Below are positions 1 through 7,693 of a DNA stretch of 34,784 nucleotides, one piece after another. The stretch comes from CSP1-4 sp036559965. Lineage in GTDB: Bacteria; Chloroflexota; Limnocylindria; Limnocylindrales; CSP1-4. A model generated the notes under the pieces. The model ran no database searches, was not told the origin of the DNA, and saw only the letters and a list, made by a program, of their open reading frames with translations. Within the stretch, counting starts at the first letter, position 1, and each line of letters starts with the position of its first letter. Position numbers and translations under genes: made by a program. The stretch spans positions 1-34,784 of the forward strand of contig DATBSD010000034.1 in assembly GCA_036559965.1 (NCBI GenBank). The letters run 5' to 3'.

Positions 1-1790
1 CCTTCCTCGATCTCGTACGGGAAGCTGATCAGCTTCGTCTTCGGGTCATAGAGCCCGATGAAGAGCGAGGTCGCGTCGAAGAGCGTGCGGACGCGTTCGC
101 CGACGAGCTCGATGATGGCCTGGAAGTCGAGCTGTGCGGCGAGCGCGGTGCCGATCTCGTTGATGAGCGAGAGCTCTGCTGCGCGCTGGTCCGTCTCTGT
201 CAGCAGGCGCTTCGTCTCGTCGAACAGCCGGGCGTTCTCGAGCGCGACACCCATGCTTGCTCCGAGCGTCGCCAGGAGCCGCTCGTCGGCCTCCGTGTAC
301 GCGTCCGTCTGCAGACTTTCGAGGCCGAGGACGCCGATGACGTGGTCGCCGGCCGGGATGGGCACGCCCAGCCACGACTGGGTGTCGGAGCCGCCGATCT
401 GGATGGCGCCGGCAGCCGTCTGGTCGGCTTCGCTGCCCAGGCGTAGCGGGCGGCCGGTGGTGATGACCTTCGAGGTGATGCCCGGTCCGAGCTCGATGAG
501 TCCGCGCTCGAAGCGCTCGCCCTCGTCGAGGTCGTATGGGAACGAGAGCATGTTCGTGGCCGGGTCGTAGAGAGCGATGAAGATGGAGCCGGTCTGGAAG
601 ATCGACCGGACGCGCTCCCCGACGAGCTCGATGATGGCCGCGAAGTCGAGCTGCCTGGCGAGCGCCTCGCCGATCTCGTTGACGATGGCTAGCTCGGCAG
701 CACGTTGGTCCGTCTCGGCCAGGAGGCGCTTCGTCTCGTCGAACAGGCGGGCATTCGCGAGCGCGACACCCATGCTCGAGGCGACCGTCGAGACGAGCCG
801 CTCGTCGGCGTCGCTGTACGCATCCTCTTCGTCGTGACCCAGGACGATGACACCGATGACCTGGCCGCCCGCCCGGATGGGAACGCCCAGCCATGAGCTC
901 GTCGAGCCGGATTCGCCGGTGTTGGCCGGGATGATGGCTCCGGCCGCCACCTGCGCGGCGTCGCTGCCGAAGCGGAGCGGTCGGTTGGTCCCGATGACGA
1001 TCGACGTCAGGCCTTGGCCCAACTCGATCGGCTCGCTTTGGATCCGCTTCCCGTTCTCGATCTCGTAGGGGAACGAGATGAGGTTCGTCGACTTCTCGTG
1101 GATGGCCACGAACATATCGCGCGCTTGGGCCTCGAAGATGTCCCACAGCCGGTCGCCGACGACCTCGACGATGGCGTCGAAATCGAGTTGGGCAGCAAGG
1201 GCCGAGCCGATCTCGTTGATGAGGGCCAGCTCGGCGGCCCGCTGATCCGTCTCGGTCAGGAGTCGCTTGGTCTCGTCGAACAGACGCGCATTCTCGAGCG
1301 CGACGCCCATGCTCGAGGCGACCGTGGACAACAGCCGGACATCCGACTCGTCGAACGCGTTGGCCTTGATCGACTCGAGGTTGATCGTCCCGATGACCCG
1401 CTCGCCGGCCAGGATGGGCACGCCCAGCCAGGCCTCGGTATACGTCCCGACGTTGATCGCCCCGGCGTTCTCGGCCTCGGAGCCGGAGTCGAAGCGGACC
1501 GGCTCGCGTGCCTCGATGACCTGGGAGGTGAGTCCCTCTCCAATGTCACGTGACGGCATGTCGTAGCGCGCGCCCTCGTCGAGGCTGAAGGGGAACGTGA
1601 TGCGCCCGGCGGCTTCGTCATAGAGCGTGATGGCCATCGTGTCGACGGCGAAGATCTCGCGCACCTTGGCGCCGACGAGCTCGATGATGGCCTGGAAGTC
1701 GAGCTGGGCAGCGAGGGCGGCGCCGATCTCGTTGATGACGGCGAGCTCGGCGTTGCGCTGACGGGTCTCCTCGATCGCCCGCGCGCGGCT
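1..1790 (-). repeat. Tandem GAF-coding repeats, about 520-540 bp period
   Basis: The linker-helix segment encoding LFDETKRLL-TETDQRAAEL-NEIG-ALAAQLDF recurs near + positions 1170-1290, 640-760 and 130-240, with a more diverged copy near 1690-1800. The WLGVP-coding segment recurs near 1912, 1421, 884 and 366. Nucleotide similarity between units 2-5 is visibly high, which points to recent internal duplication or gene conversion. Such arrays are prone to copy-number change and to assembly collapse. Confidence 0.8.
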
Positions 1791-2396
1791 GAGCGCCGTC
1801 GCGATGTGCTGGCCGACGAAGATGAGCAGCTCCTTGTCATCCTCGGACAGCCGGTGCTCGTAGTCCTGGACGACGACGATGCCTAGCGTCTTGCCCTCGG
1901 ATCGCAGCGGGACACCCAGCCAGCCGGACTCTCCCTCAGCCTGGGCACCCGACTCCTGGATGACGCCGCTCTCGACCAGCTGGCGATATCCCCGCGTGTC
2001 AAGGAGCAGCGGCTCCCCGCGCCGGACGGCGTAGGCCGTGATGCCGGCTGCATCGCCTGTTCCGATCGGCTCCCAGAGCGTCGGATCGGGTACGTCCGGG
2101 TCGACGCTGTCCACGTAGTAGGGGAAGTTCAGCAGCTGCCGCTCCTCGTCGTAGAGCGCGATGTAGAAGTTCCGGGCATTCATCAGCTCGCCGACGATGG
2201 CGTGCATGGCCGGGTAGAACTCGGCCATCTCGTGGATCGAGCTGGCGGCGTCGGCGATGCGATAGAGCGCACCCTGGACGGTGGCTGCCCGCTCGCGCTC
2301 GGCCTCGCGCGACTCGAGCTCCGCGACGCGCGCTCTCAGCGCCACTTGATCATCAGGTGCGGCCGCTGGTGCCGCCCGCTTCGCCATCGGCGGCAT
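1..2396 (-). CDS. Multi-GAF domain signalling protein (3' truncated by window edge)
   Basis: The frame is open from an ATG at 2396 (a second in-frame ATG lies at 2387) to base 1 without a stop, so at least 798 residues are present and the C-terminus lies outside the window. A short Glu/Arg/Ala-rich helix (about residues 15-45, probable coiled coil) precedes four complete GAF modules at about 40-200, 207-375, 385-560 and 565-735, and the start of a fifth. Each module has a FPY/FPF strand, a WLGVP turn and a closing helix ending in LFDETKRLL. GAF domains bind small ligands or chromophores or mediate dimerisation. No output domain (kinase, cyclase, GGDEF) is visible; one may follow beyond the edge. 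No signal peptide or membrane segment is seen, so it is probably cytoplasmic. The family call is firm; ligand and output are unknown. Confidence 0.88.
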   Translation of the reverse strand, partial: MPPMAKRAAPAAAPDDQVALRARVAELESREAERERAATVQGALYRIADAASSIHEMAEFYPAMHAIVGELMNARNFYIALYDEERQLLNFPYYVDSVDPDVPDPTLWEPIGTGDAAGITAYAVRRGEPLLLDTRGYRQLVESGVIQESGAQAEGESGWLGVPLRSEGKTLGIVVVQDYEHRLSEDDKELLIFVGQHIATALSRARAIEETRQRNAELAVINEIGAALAAQLDFQAIIELVGAKVREIFAVDTMAITLYDEAAGRITFPFSLDEGARYDMPSRDIGEGLTSQVIEAREPVRFDSGSEAENAGAINVGTYTEAWLGVPILAGERVIGTINLESIKANAFDESDVRLLSTVASSMGVALENARLFDETKRLLTETDQRAAELALINEIGSALAAQLDFDAIVEVVGDRLWDIFEAQARDMFVAIHEKSTNLISFPYEIENGKRIQSEPIELGQGLTSIVIGTNRPLRFGSDAAQVAAGAIIPANTGESGSTSSWLGVPIRAGGQVIGVIVLGHDEEDAYSDADERLVSTVASSMGVALANARLFDETKRLLAETDQRAAELAIVNEIGEALARQLDFAAIIELVGERVRSIFQTGSIFIALYDPATNMLSFPYDLDEGERFERGLIELGPGITSKVITTGRPLRLGSEADQTAAGAIQIGGSDTQSWLGVPIPAGDHVIGVLGLESLQTDAYTEADERLLATLGASMGVALENARLFDETKRLLTETDQRAAELSLINEIGTALAAQLDFQAIIELVGERVRTLFDATSLFIGLYDPKTKLISFPYEIEE

Positions 2397-2434
2397 GGTA
2401 TCGGCCGCCGATCGCTTTCGTCCCCCCACCCCCG

Positions 2435-3823
2435 TCAGCTGCGCTCGAGGTAGCGCTCGCGTTCCCAGTCGTGCACGACCGCATCATAGGTCTGTTGCTC
2501 GACGCGAGCAGCGTTGAGGTAGTGGTCGATGACATCCTGGCCGAAGATGCTCACCGCGGCTTCCGACCGCTCCAGCTCGGCGATCGCCTCATAGAGCGCG
2601 CGTGGCATGCGCTCGCAGTCGGTCGCCACGTAGCCGTTGCCCTTGAATTCGGGCGCCAGCTCGAGCTCGTGCTCGATGCCGTGGAGGCCGGCGCCGATCA
2701 TCGCGGCATAGGTCAGGTAGGCGTTCATGTCGCCGCCCGGGAAGCGGTCCTCGACGTGCAGGCCCTCGCCGTGGCCGACGAGCCGAAAGCCGGTGGTCCG
2801 GTTGTCGCGGCCCCAGACGACGTTGACCGGCGCCCAGGAGAGGGATGCGAAGCGCTTGTAGGAGTTGATGTTCGGGGCGATGAACACGGCCAGCTGGCGC
2901 GAGAGCGCCATCATCCCGGCCACGAACTGGCTGAAGGTGCGCGACAGGCCATAGGGCAGGCCGGCCTTGGCGTCGTGGGTCAGGGAGCGCTTGCCCTTGG
3001 CGTCCCAGAGGCTCATGTGCAGGTGACCAGACGATCCCGTCCAGCTCTGGTCGGGCTTGGACATGAACGTGATGCCCCAGCCATTGAGGTACGCGATCTC
3101 CTTGGCGCCGTGCTTGAAGACGACGCTCCGGTCGGCCGACTCGAGGACGGCGTCATAGCGGATATTGACCTCGTGCTGGCCCGGCGCGGCCTCGCCCTTG
3201 CTGAACTCGATGGGCACGCGCGCCTCGGTCATCTGGTTGCGCAGCAGCCGGTGGAGTGGCTCGGCCTTGGTCGCCTGGAGGAGGTGGTAGTCCTCGTTAT
3301 AGGTGCCGAAGCGCTCCGGTGGCACGAAGCCTTTGCGGGCCATGTCGTCCCACGTGTCGCGCAGGACGTAATACTCGAACTCGGAGCCGGCCTTGACGCT
3401 GAAGCCCGCCTCCGCGGCCAGGGCGACCTGGCGCTTGAGGATGGTCCGCGGCGAGATGGGGATCTCGGCGTGGGTCTCCTCGTCGACCGTGTCCGAGAGG
3501 ACGAGGGCGGTCTTTTCCAGCCAGGGCAGGACGCGCAGCGTGTCCCAGACCGGCGCCGCGATCCAGTCCCCGTAGCCCGTCTCCCAGTTCATGAGCGCGA
3601 AGCCCTCGGGCGTGTTCATCTCCATGTCCGTACCCAGCAGGTAGGTGCAGAAGTGGGCGCCGTGGTCGATGACGCCGTCGAGGAACGCCTGCGCCTGGAC
3701 GCGCTTGCCCATCAAGCGGCCCTGCATGTCGGTGATGGCGACCACGAGCGTGTCGATGGAGCCGCCCTTGATCATCGTCTCGAGCTCCACGAGACGGGGA
3801 TGCTTGTCGTGGCTGTCGCTCAT
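2435..3823 (-). CDS. Glutamine synthetase family ligase (gamma-glutamylpolyamine synthetase-like)
   Basis: A 462-residue protein with the glutamine synthetase motifs in order: metal/glutamate site GSEFEYY (146-152), GQHEVN (215-220), SGHLHMSLWD (265-274), the NINSYKRF segment (318-325), NRTTGFR (341-347) and EDRFPGGDMNAYL (358-370). The GHLHMSLWD and FPGGDMNAYL forms and the length fit the PuuA/GlnA3-type branch, which ligates glutamate to amines such as putrescine, rather than housekeeping GlnA. The specific amine cannot be read from the sequence. ATP-dependent and cytoplasmic. An AAGGAAAGG ribosome site sits at 3831-3839, just before the ATG. It lies 81 bp downstream of an APC permease on the same strand, which suggests uptake and gamma-glutamylation of one amine. 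No oxidase or hydrolase of a puu pathway is nearby. Confidence 0.87.
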   Translation of the reverse strand: MSDSHDKHPRLVELETMIKGGSIDTLVVAITDMQGRLMGKRVQAQAFLDGVIDHGAHFCTYLLGTDMEMNTPEGFALMNWETGYGDWIAAPVWDTLRVLPWLEKTALVLSDTVDEETHAEIPISPRTILKRQVALAAEAGFSVKAGSEFEYYVLRDTWDDMARKGFVPPERFGTYNEDYHLLQATKAEPLHRLLRNQMTEARVPIEFSKGEAAPGQHEVNIRYDAVLESADRSVVFKHGAKEIAYLNGWGITFMSKPDQSWTGSSGHLHMSLWDAKGKRSLTHDAKAGLPYGLSRTFSQFVAGMMALSRQLAVFIAPNINSYKRFASLSWAPVNVVWGRDNRTTGFRLVGHGEGLHVEDRFPGGDMNAYLTYAAMIGAGLHGIEHELELAPEFKGNGYVATDCERMPRALYEAIAELERSEAAVSIFGQDVIDHYLNAARVEQQTYDAVVHDWERERYLERS

Positions 3824-3904
3824 GTCGCTGCCTTTCCTTGCACGTCCCGATGCCGGCCGGGAGAGACCCAGCCGGCACCGGGTTCGCCGGGATGGTGGCG
3901 AGGC

Positions 3905-5605
3905 TCAGGCGCTGAGCTGCTCGGCCGCAGTCGCGAACTCCTTCTCGATCTCCGTCAGCTCGGCCAGGTCGCCCTGGACCTTGGGACCCTCGAACCGCTT
4001 TCGAGCCCAGGCGTAGTAGTAGATGAGCAGGAAGAGCACGATGGCGAGCATGAACGGCCACGAGATGTTGCCCGAGGTCGGCCATGAGAACAGGAACATC
4101 AGGACGATGATCCAGAAGATCGCCAAGTAGGCGATGGGCTTCGAGGACCTGCCCAGCGACCACCGCCGCTCCTTGAGCCACTCGGTCGTCGAGGTGCCAA
4201 GGTAGATGCAGATGCCATAGGCGGCGTACAGGAAGATCGTGCTGATGGCCGTGATGATCACGATGGCCACCCCGGTCCCGACGATGAAGGCGACGACCGA
4301 GAACAGCCAGGCGATGACCACGATGGCCGTGAGCGCGTTGGCCGGCGTCCGATACCGGTGCGACACCTTCTTCAGCCAGCCGGAACCCGGGACCCCGTCG
4401 TCCCGGCTGAAGGCGAACAGCATCCGCCCGGCGGCGGCCACGGACGACAGGCCGCAGAAGGCCATGGCGATGGCGATGGCCGCGCCCAGGATGTCGCCCA
4501 GCGGCCAGTTGACGATGATGATGCTGTTGAGGTTGTACTCGAGGATGGAGATCACCGCGTACCCGCCGCCGAAGTAGTACTGGCTGGCGGCTGGCAGCGT
4601 GGCGTCGTCCAGCACCGCGGGGAAGAGCGTCGACAGATCGGGCAGGTGCAGCGACATCGCGATCAGCATCATGTAGCCGAAGACGGCCGAGACGGCGACC
4701 GACAGGAAGACGCCCCAGGCCGATGCGACCCGCGCCCCGACGGTCTCCTCCGCGACATGAGCAGACGCGTCGTAGCCCGTATAGGTCCAATTGGCCTGCA
4801 AGAGCGAAAAGAAGAAGGCGAGGACGAGCGGGTACGAGACGGCTGGGCCGTAGTCGATGTCGATCGGGATCCCGAAGGGCGTGAAGTTGTTCTCCCAGGA
4901 TCCGGCGACGTCCTGCGGCTGGATGGCGAAGAGCGTCAGGCCGGATGCGTTCGGCTGGCCCAGGAAGAGCAGCAGCAGGACGACCGCGATGACGACGACG
5001 ATGTGCCACCAGACGCTGACCTGGTTGAGGATGGCGACGACGTTGATGCCCACGATGTTGAGCAGCAGCTCGATGAGCATCAGGACGCCCATGGTCACCA
5101 GGGCACCGGTCAGGATGGCCGAGTCGCCGATGGCGAAGAGCACCGTCGTGTTGTCGTAGGTGATGCCGAAGTTGGCCAGGATGGGCGTGATGAGCGTCAC
5201 GTTCAGGAAGTTCGCGGCCGCCCAGTTGATGCCCGCCACGATCGCGAATTGGCCGATGAGGTTGAACCACGCGGTCCACCAGCCCCAGGCCTTGTTCTTC
5301 ATCTTGCTGGCCCAGTAGTAGAGGCCGCCCGCGGTCGGATAGGCGGAAGCGATCTCCGCCATCGATGCTGCGATGAGCAGGACGAAGATGGTGATGAGCG
5401 GCCAGCCGAGCATGGCCGCCGCTGTGCCGGCCCATGCGAGCCCGTAGTCGTAGAGGATGACCGCGCCGGTCAGGACGGAGATGATGCTGAAGCTGATGGC
5501 GAAGTTGCTGAACCCACCCATGGTGCGGAACAGCTCTTGCGCATAGCCCAAGGCGTGCAGGTCCTTGACGTCCTGCTGGATGACGTCTTCGCGCGACTGG
5601 GTCAT
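3905..5605 (-). CDS. APC superfamily amino acid / amine permease
   Basis: A 566-residue polytopic membrane protein with about 12 hydrophobic segments. The N-terminal part has the GGFSNFAISFSIIS motif of TM1 followed by a tyrosine/glycine-rich AGGLYYWASKMKNK loop, typical of the amino acid/choline transporter (ACT, GABA-permease/BAT1-like) branch of the APC superfamily. It should import a small amino acid or amine using a cation or substrate gradient. The start ATG at 5605 has a strong GGGAGGA site at 5611-5617. It is probably co-transcribed with the glutamine-synthetase-like ligase downstream, so GABA, choline-type amines or polyamines are candidate substrates by inference. The C-terminal 40 residues are charged and cytoplasmic. 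Confidence 0.88.
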   Translation of the reverse strand: MTQSREDVIQQDVKDLHALGYAQELFRTMGGFSNFAISFSIISVLTGAVILYDYGLAWAGTAAAMLGWPLITIFVLLIAASMAEIASAYPTAGGLYYWASKMKNKAWGWWTAWFNLIGQFAIVAGINWAAANFLNVTLITPILANFGITYDNTTVLFAIGDSAILTGALVTMGVLMLIELLLNIVGINVVAILNQVSVWWHIVVVIAVVLLLLFLGQPNASGLTLFAIQPQDVAGSWENNFTPFGIPIDIDYGPAVSYPLVLAFFFSLLQANWTYTGYDASAHVAEETVGARVASAWGVFLSVAVSAVFGYMMLIAMSLHLPDLSTLFPAVLDDATLPAASQYYFGGGYAVISILEYNLNSIIIVNWPLGDILGAAIAIAMAFCGLSSVAAAGRMLFAFSRDDGVPGSGWLKKVSHRYRTPANALTAIVVIAWLFSVVAFIVGTGVAIVIITAISTIFLYAAYGICIYLGTSTTEWLKERRWSLGRSSKPIAYLAIFWIIVLMFLFSWPTSGNISWPFMLAIVLFLLIYYYAWARKRFEGPKVQGDLAELTEIEKEFATAAEQLSA

Positions 5606-5857
5606 CGAGATCCTCCCTGGCAGGATGGGCTCGGTCGATGCGCGGGTGCGCTCGGTGGCTCCCTCGGGCCGCCGTCGCAGGTGTGTCGGTCACCCGGCAT
5701 CGTCCGCAGGCTGGGGGTTCGTGCGGACCACAGAGAAGGTGTCATCGTGCGGCGGCTCGCAGCCGCGCTGGCGGGTCGCCTCCCTTCCCTCGAATCGGAC
5801 GCGCCGCTCGACCTCGCGCGAGTCCCTCGCTCGTGCACAGGTCAGGCCGCGACTATA
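5606..5857 (-). promoter_or_regulatory. Permease 5' region: candidate promoter and structured leader
   Basis: A TATAGT box at 5857-5852 would give a leader of about 240 nt before the permease ATG. The leader can fold into three hairpins: 5818-5830 (5-bp stem, 3-nt loop), 5752-5766 (GCGGCT/AGCCGC stem, 3-nt loop) and 5702-5728 (7-bp GTCCGCA/TGCGGAC stem, C-rich loop). A GGAGG site closes the leader at 5612-5617. No known riboswitch consensus was recognised and no clear -35 box is seen, so this is tentative. The rest of the 5606-5905 gap holds no gene I can support. Confidence 0.35.
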
Positions 5858-5905
5858 CCCAGCCCGGGGCGCCGCGGATAGTCCGAGACGACGCTCGACG
5901 TTCGA

Positions 5906-6670
5906 TCAGTAGAGGCGGCGCGCGCTGTCCGGTGCGTGGAGCACGAATGCCTCGTCCGGCATCGCCCCGTCGAGCGTCAGGTCGGTGACGTCGGCCTGCC
6001 GGGTGACGGTGTCGCCGAAGCGCTCGACGAGCAGGACGACGAGGCCCGTCAGCCGATCGACGCCGACCTCGAGGACGCGGTCGGGCTTGTCGTTGAGCAC
6101 CTCTGCTCGGCGCGGCTGATCGCAGCGGATGAGCCAGGTCTCCCGGCCGTTTCGTCGGTTCGTGCCGAGGAGCGTGAGTGCGCCGGTCGCCAGGACGTTG
6201 CGGCACAGCCCGCGTGGATGGACGAACGTGTCGGCGAGCGTCTCCATCGGCAGCATCGTGCGCGGCGAGTAGACACGGGCGAAGCCGGGCAGATCGTCCC
6301 GTGTCACGCCCTCTGGCCGGTCGCGGACCGGGCGCTCGCGCAGCAGATCGCCCTCGGTCTCATAGGTCCGGACGGTCAAGCCGTCGGAGACCCAGACGCG
6401 GCTCGGCGAACGTGGCGCATCCGATCCGACCCGGGTGAGCACCTTGGCGAGCGCTGGGTGGCGAAGCCAGACCTCGCTGATCTCGACCTCTTCGCCGCGC
6501 GCCGTCCACGTGCGATCGACGATGCGCATGCGCAGCGTCTCGAAGCGCAGCTCGGCGTCGGCCATGAAGGCGAACAGCTCGGTCATCGTCGGCGCGTCGG
6601 CGGGCGGCGCGACGACGCTCGGCAGGCGCGACTCGCTGGGCTGGACCGTGGTCAGCGCGGTGTCCGACAT
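5906..6670 (-). CDS. LolA/RseB-like fold protein of unknown function
   Basis: A protein of 254 residues starting at ATG 6670. The same frame extends further upstream, but a TACGAT box at 6683-6678 ends 7 nt before this ATG, which supports it as a leaderless start. The order of features (aromatic helix near 30-60, a strand-rich middle with RVWVSDGLTVRTY, then ETWLIRCDQPRRAEV and a closing VGVDRLTGLVVLLVERFGD strand pair) resembles the half-barrel of LolA/MucB/RseB-type proteins, which read out or carry lipids. However, no signal peptide or lipobox is present, so it may act in the cytoplasm or be a distant relative. It lies upstream of the permease in the same direction, with 300 bp between. 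The fold assignment is inference; the function is unknown. Confidence 0.6.
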   Translation of the reverse strand: MSDTALTTVQPSESRLPSVVAPPADAPTMTELFAFMADAELRFETLRMRIVDRTWTARGEEVEISEVWLRHPALAKVLTRVGSDAPRSPSRVWVSDGLTVRTYETEGDLLRERPVRDRPEGVTRDDLPGFARVYSPRTMLPMETLADTFVHPRGLCRNVLATGALTLLGTNRRNGRETWLIRCDQPRRAEVLNDKPDRVLEVGVDRLTGLVVLLVERFGDTVTRQADVTDLTLDGAMPDEAFVLHAPDSARRLY

Positions 6671-6677
6671 CGGGCCG

Positions 6678-6683
6678 ATCGTA
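6678..6683 (-). promoter_or_regulatory. -10 box TACGAT of leaderless LolA-like gene
   Basis: TACGAT on the minus strand is followed by 7 nt and then the ATG at 6670, so transcription would begin at or next to the start codon. No Shine-Dalgarno sequence precedes the ATG. Confidence 0.5.
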
Positions 6684-6779
6684 CCAGTCCCAAGCTCGAG
6701 CGACCGGCGGCCGGCGAGCGGTGCCATCGAGCAACGGAACCGTCTCTCCGCGTCGGCAAGCCCGTGCCGAGCTCCCCGT

Positions 6780-7573
6780 GTCACGAGCACGATCCGCGGC
6801 TACAACCTGAACGGCACGCCGATCAACGGCGTGGCGCCGATGGCGACCGTCATCCCGTCAAGGTCCTCAACAACAACGGCGCCGGTCAGTCGTCCGTCGT
6901 CGCTCGCGGCATCACCTACTTCGCCGACCTCAAGGCCGGCGAGCTGGCCGGCCATCCGGTGGTCATCAACATGAGCCTCGGGGGCGAGGAGCTCGACGCC
7001 GTCGAGGTGGCGGCCATCGACTACGCCATCGCGAAGGGGGTCATCATCGTTGCCTCGGCGGGCAACGAAGGCGAGGCCGGGATGAGCTTCCCGGCCGCCT
7101 ACCCGCCGGTCATCTCGGCGGCATCATCGGGCTGGATCGGCGAGTGGACGCCCGCCGGCAGCGGGTCCTGGTGGTTCGCCGGCAGCGTGCCCGATCCGAC
7201 GGCTGCTGCCGACTTCTTCATCTCCGACTTCTCGAGCCGCCAGCTCGCTGGCCAGGACCTCGACGTGGCGGCACCCGGCTCGTGGGTCGTCGGTCCGTAC
7301 CAGACCAATGGCCAGCTGAGCTACTTCTTCCTCGGCGGCACGTCGATGGCCAGCCCGCACGTGGCGGGCACGGTCGCCCTCATGGCCCAGAAGAACGGCG
7401 CCCTGACCGCCGCCCAAGCCGAGTCGATCCTGACCTCCACCGCGCTGGCCATGCCGGCCGGCTGTCGCATGGTCCCGCAGCCGGAGGGTCCACCGATGGA
7501 GGAGTGCTGGGCAGCGGACGCGACCGGCGCGGGCCTGATGCTGGCCGACGCCGCCGTGGCAGCCACCCCGTAA
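6780..7573 (+). pseudogene. Subtilisin-like (S8) protease remnant, 5' truncated and frameshifted
   Basis: The C-terminal two thirds of a subtilase are recognisable: TSTIRGYNLNGTPINGVAP, then VINMSLGG, the oxyanion-hole segment IIVASAGNEGEAG, and the catalytic serine motif GGTSMASPHVAGTVALM ending at a TAA at 7571-7573. The catalytic Asp and His segments are absent: similarity starts abruptly at about 6780, exactly where HGTHV would be expected. A one-base loss in the C run at 6854-6856 puts GVAPMATVIP in one frame and VKVLNNNGAGQSS in another. No plausible start codon or ribosome site restores the product. The 5' boundary lies about 100 bp from the divergent LolA-like gene, which suggests a deletion joined the two. 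The frameshift alone could be a sequencing error; the 5' truncation could not. Confidence 0.82.
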
Positions 7574-7588
7574 GCCCTTCGCGTCACC

Positions 7589-7607
7589 GGCGGCGCGCGA
7601 GGCCGCC
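7589..7607 (+). terminator. Weak terminator-like hairpin after subtilase remnant
   Basis: GGCGGC (7589-7594) and GCCGCC (7602-7607) can pair across a 7-nt loop, 16 bp after the subtilase stop. No T-run follows, so intrinsic termination is uncertain. Confidence 0.25.
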
Positions 7608-7681
7608 GCTACGAACCATCGACCGGGGCCCCTGCCTTGACCGCGGGGGCCTCGTCGCGTCGCCGACGCCGGACGGCGCAC

Positions 7682-7687
7682 TACACT
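7682..7687 (+). promoter_or_regulatory. -10 box TACACT of leaderless aspA
   Basis: TACACT ends 6 nt before the GTG at 7694. No Shine-Dalgarno sequence is present, so the transcript is probably leaderless. The position decides between this GTG and an upstream in-frame ATG at 7637. Confidence 0.55.
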
Positions 7688-7693
7688 GACGAC

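Noticed and set aside
2357..4087. Long + strand open frame (576 codons) opposite the glutamine synthetase gene
   Set aside because: It is antisense to a gene with clear family motifs; its product is a low-complexity Arg/Asp/Val/Gly string, as expected from the complementary frame of GC-rich coding DNA.
4358..5881. Long + strand open frame (507 codons) opposite the permease gene
   Set aside because: Antisense shadow: no fold motifs, extreme Asp/Gln/Arg content, and it covers the well-supported permease.
5936..6779. N-terminal half of a + strand frame that runs into the subtilase remnant
   Set aside because: This part is antisense to the LolA-like gene and has no subtilase prodomain or signal peptide. 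The true upstream part of the remnant continues in another frame only to about 6780.
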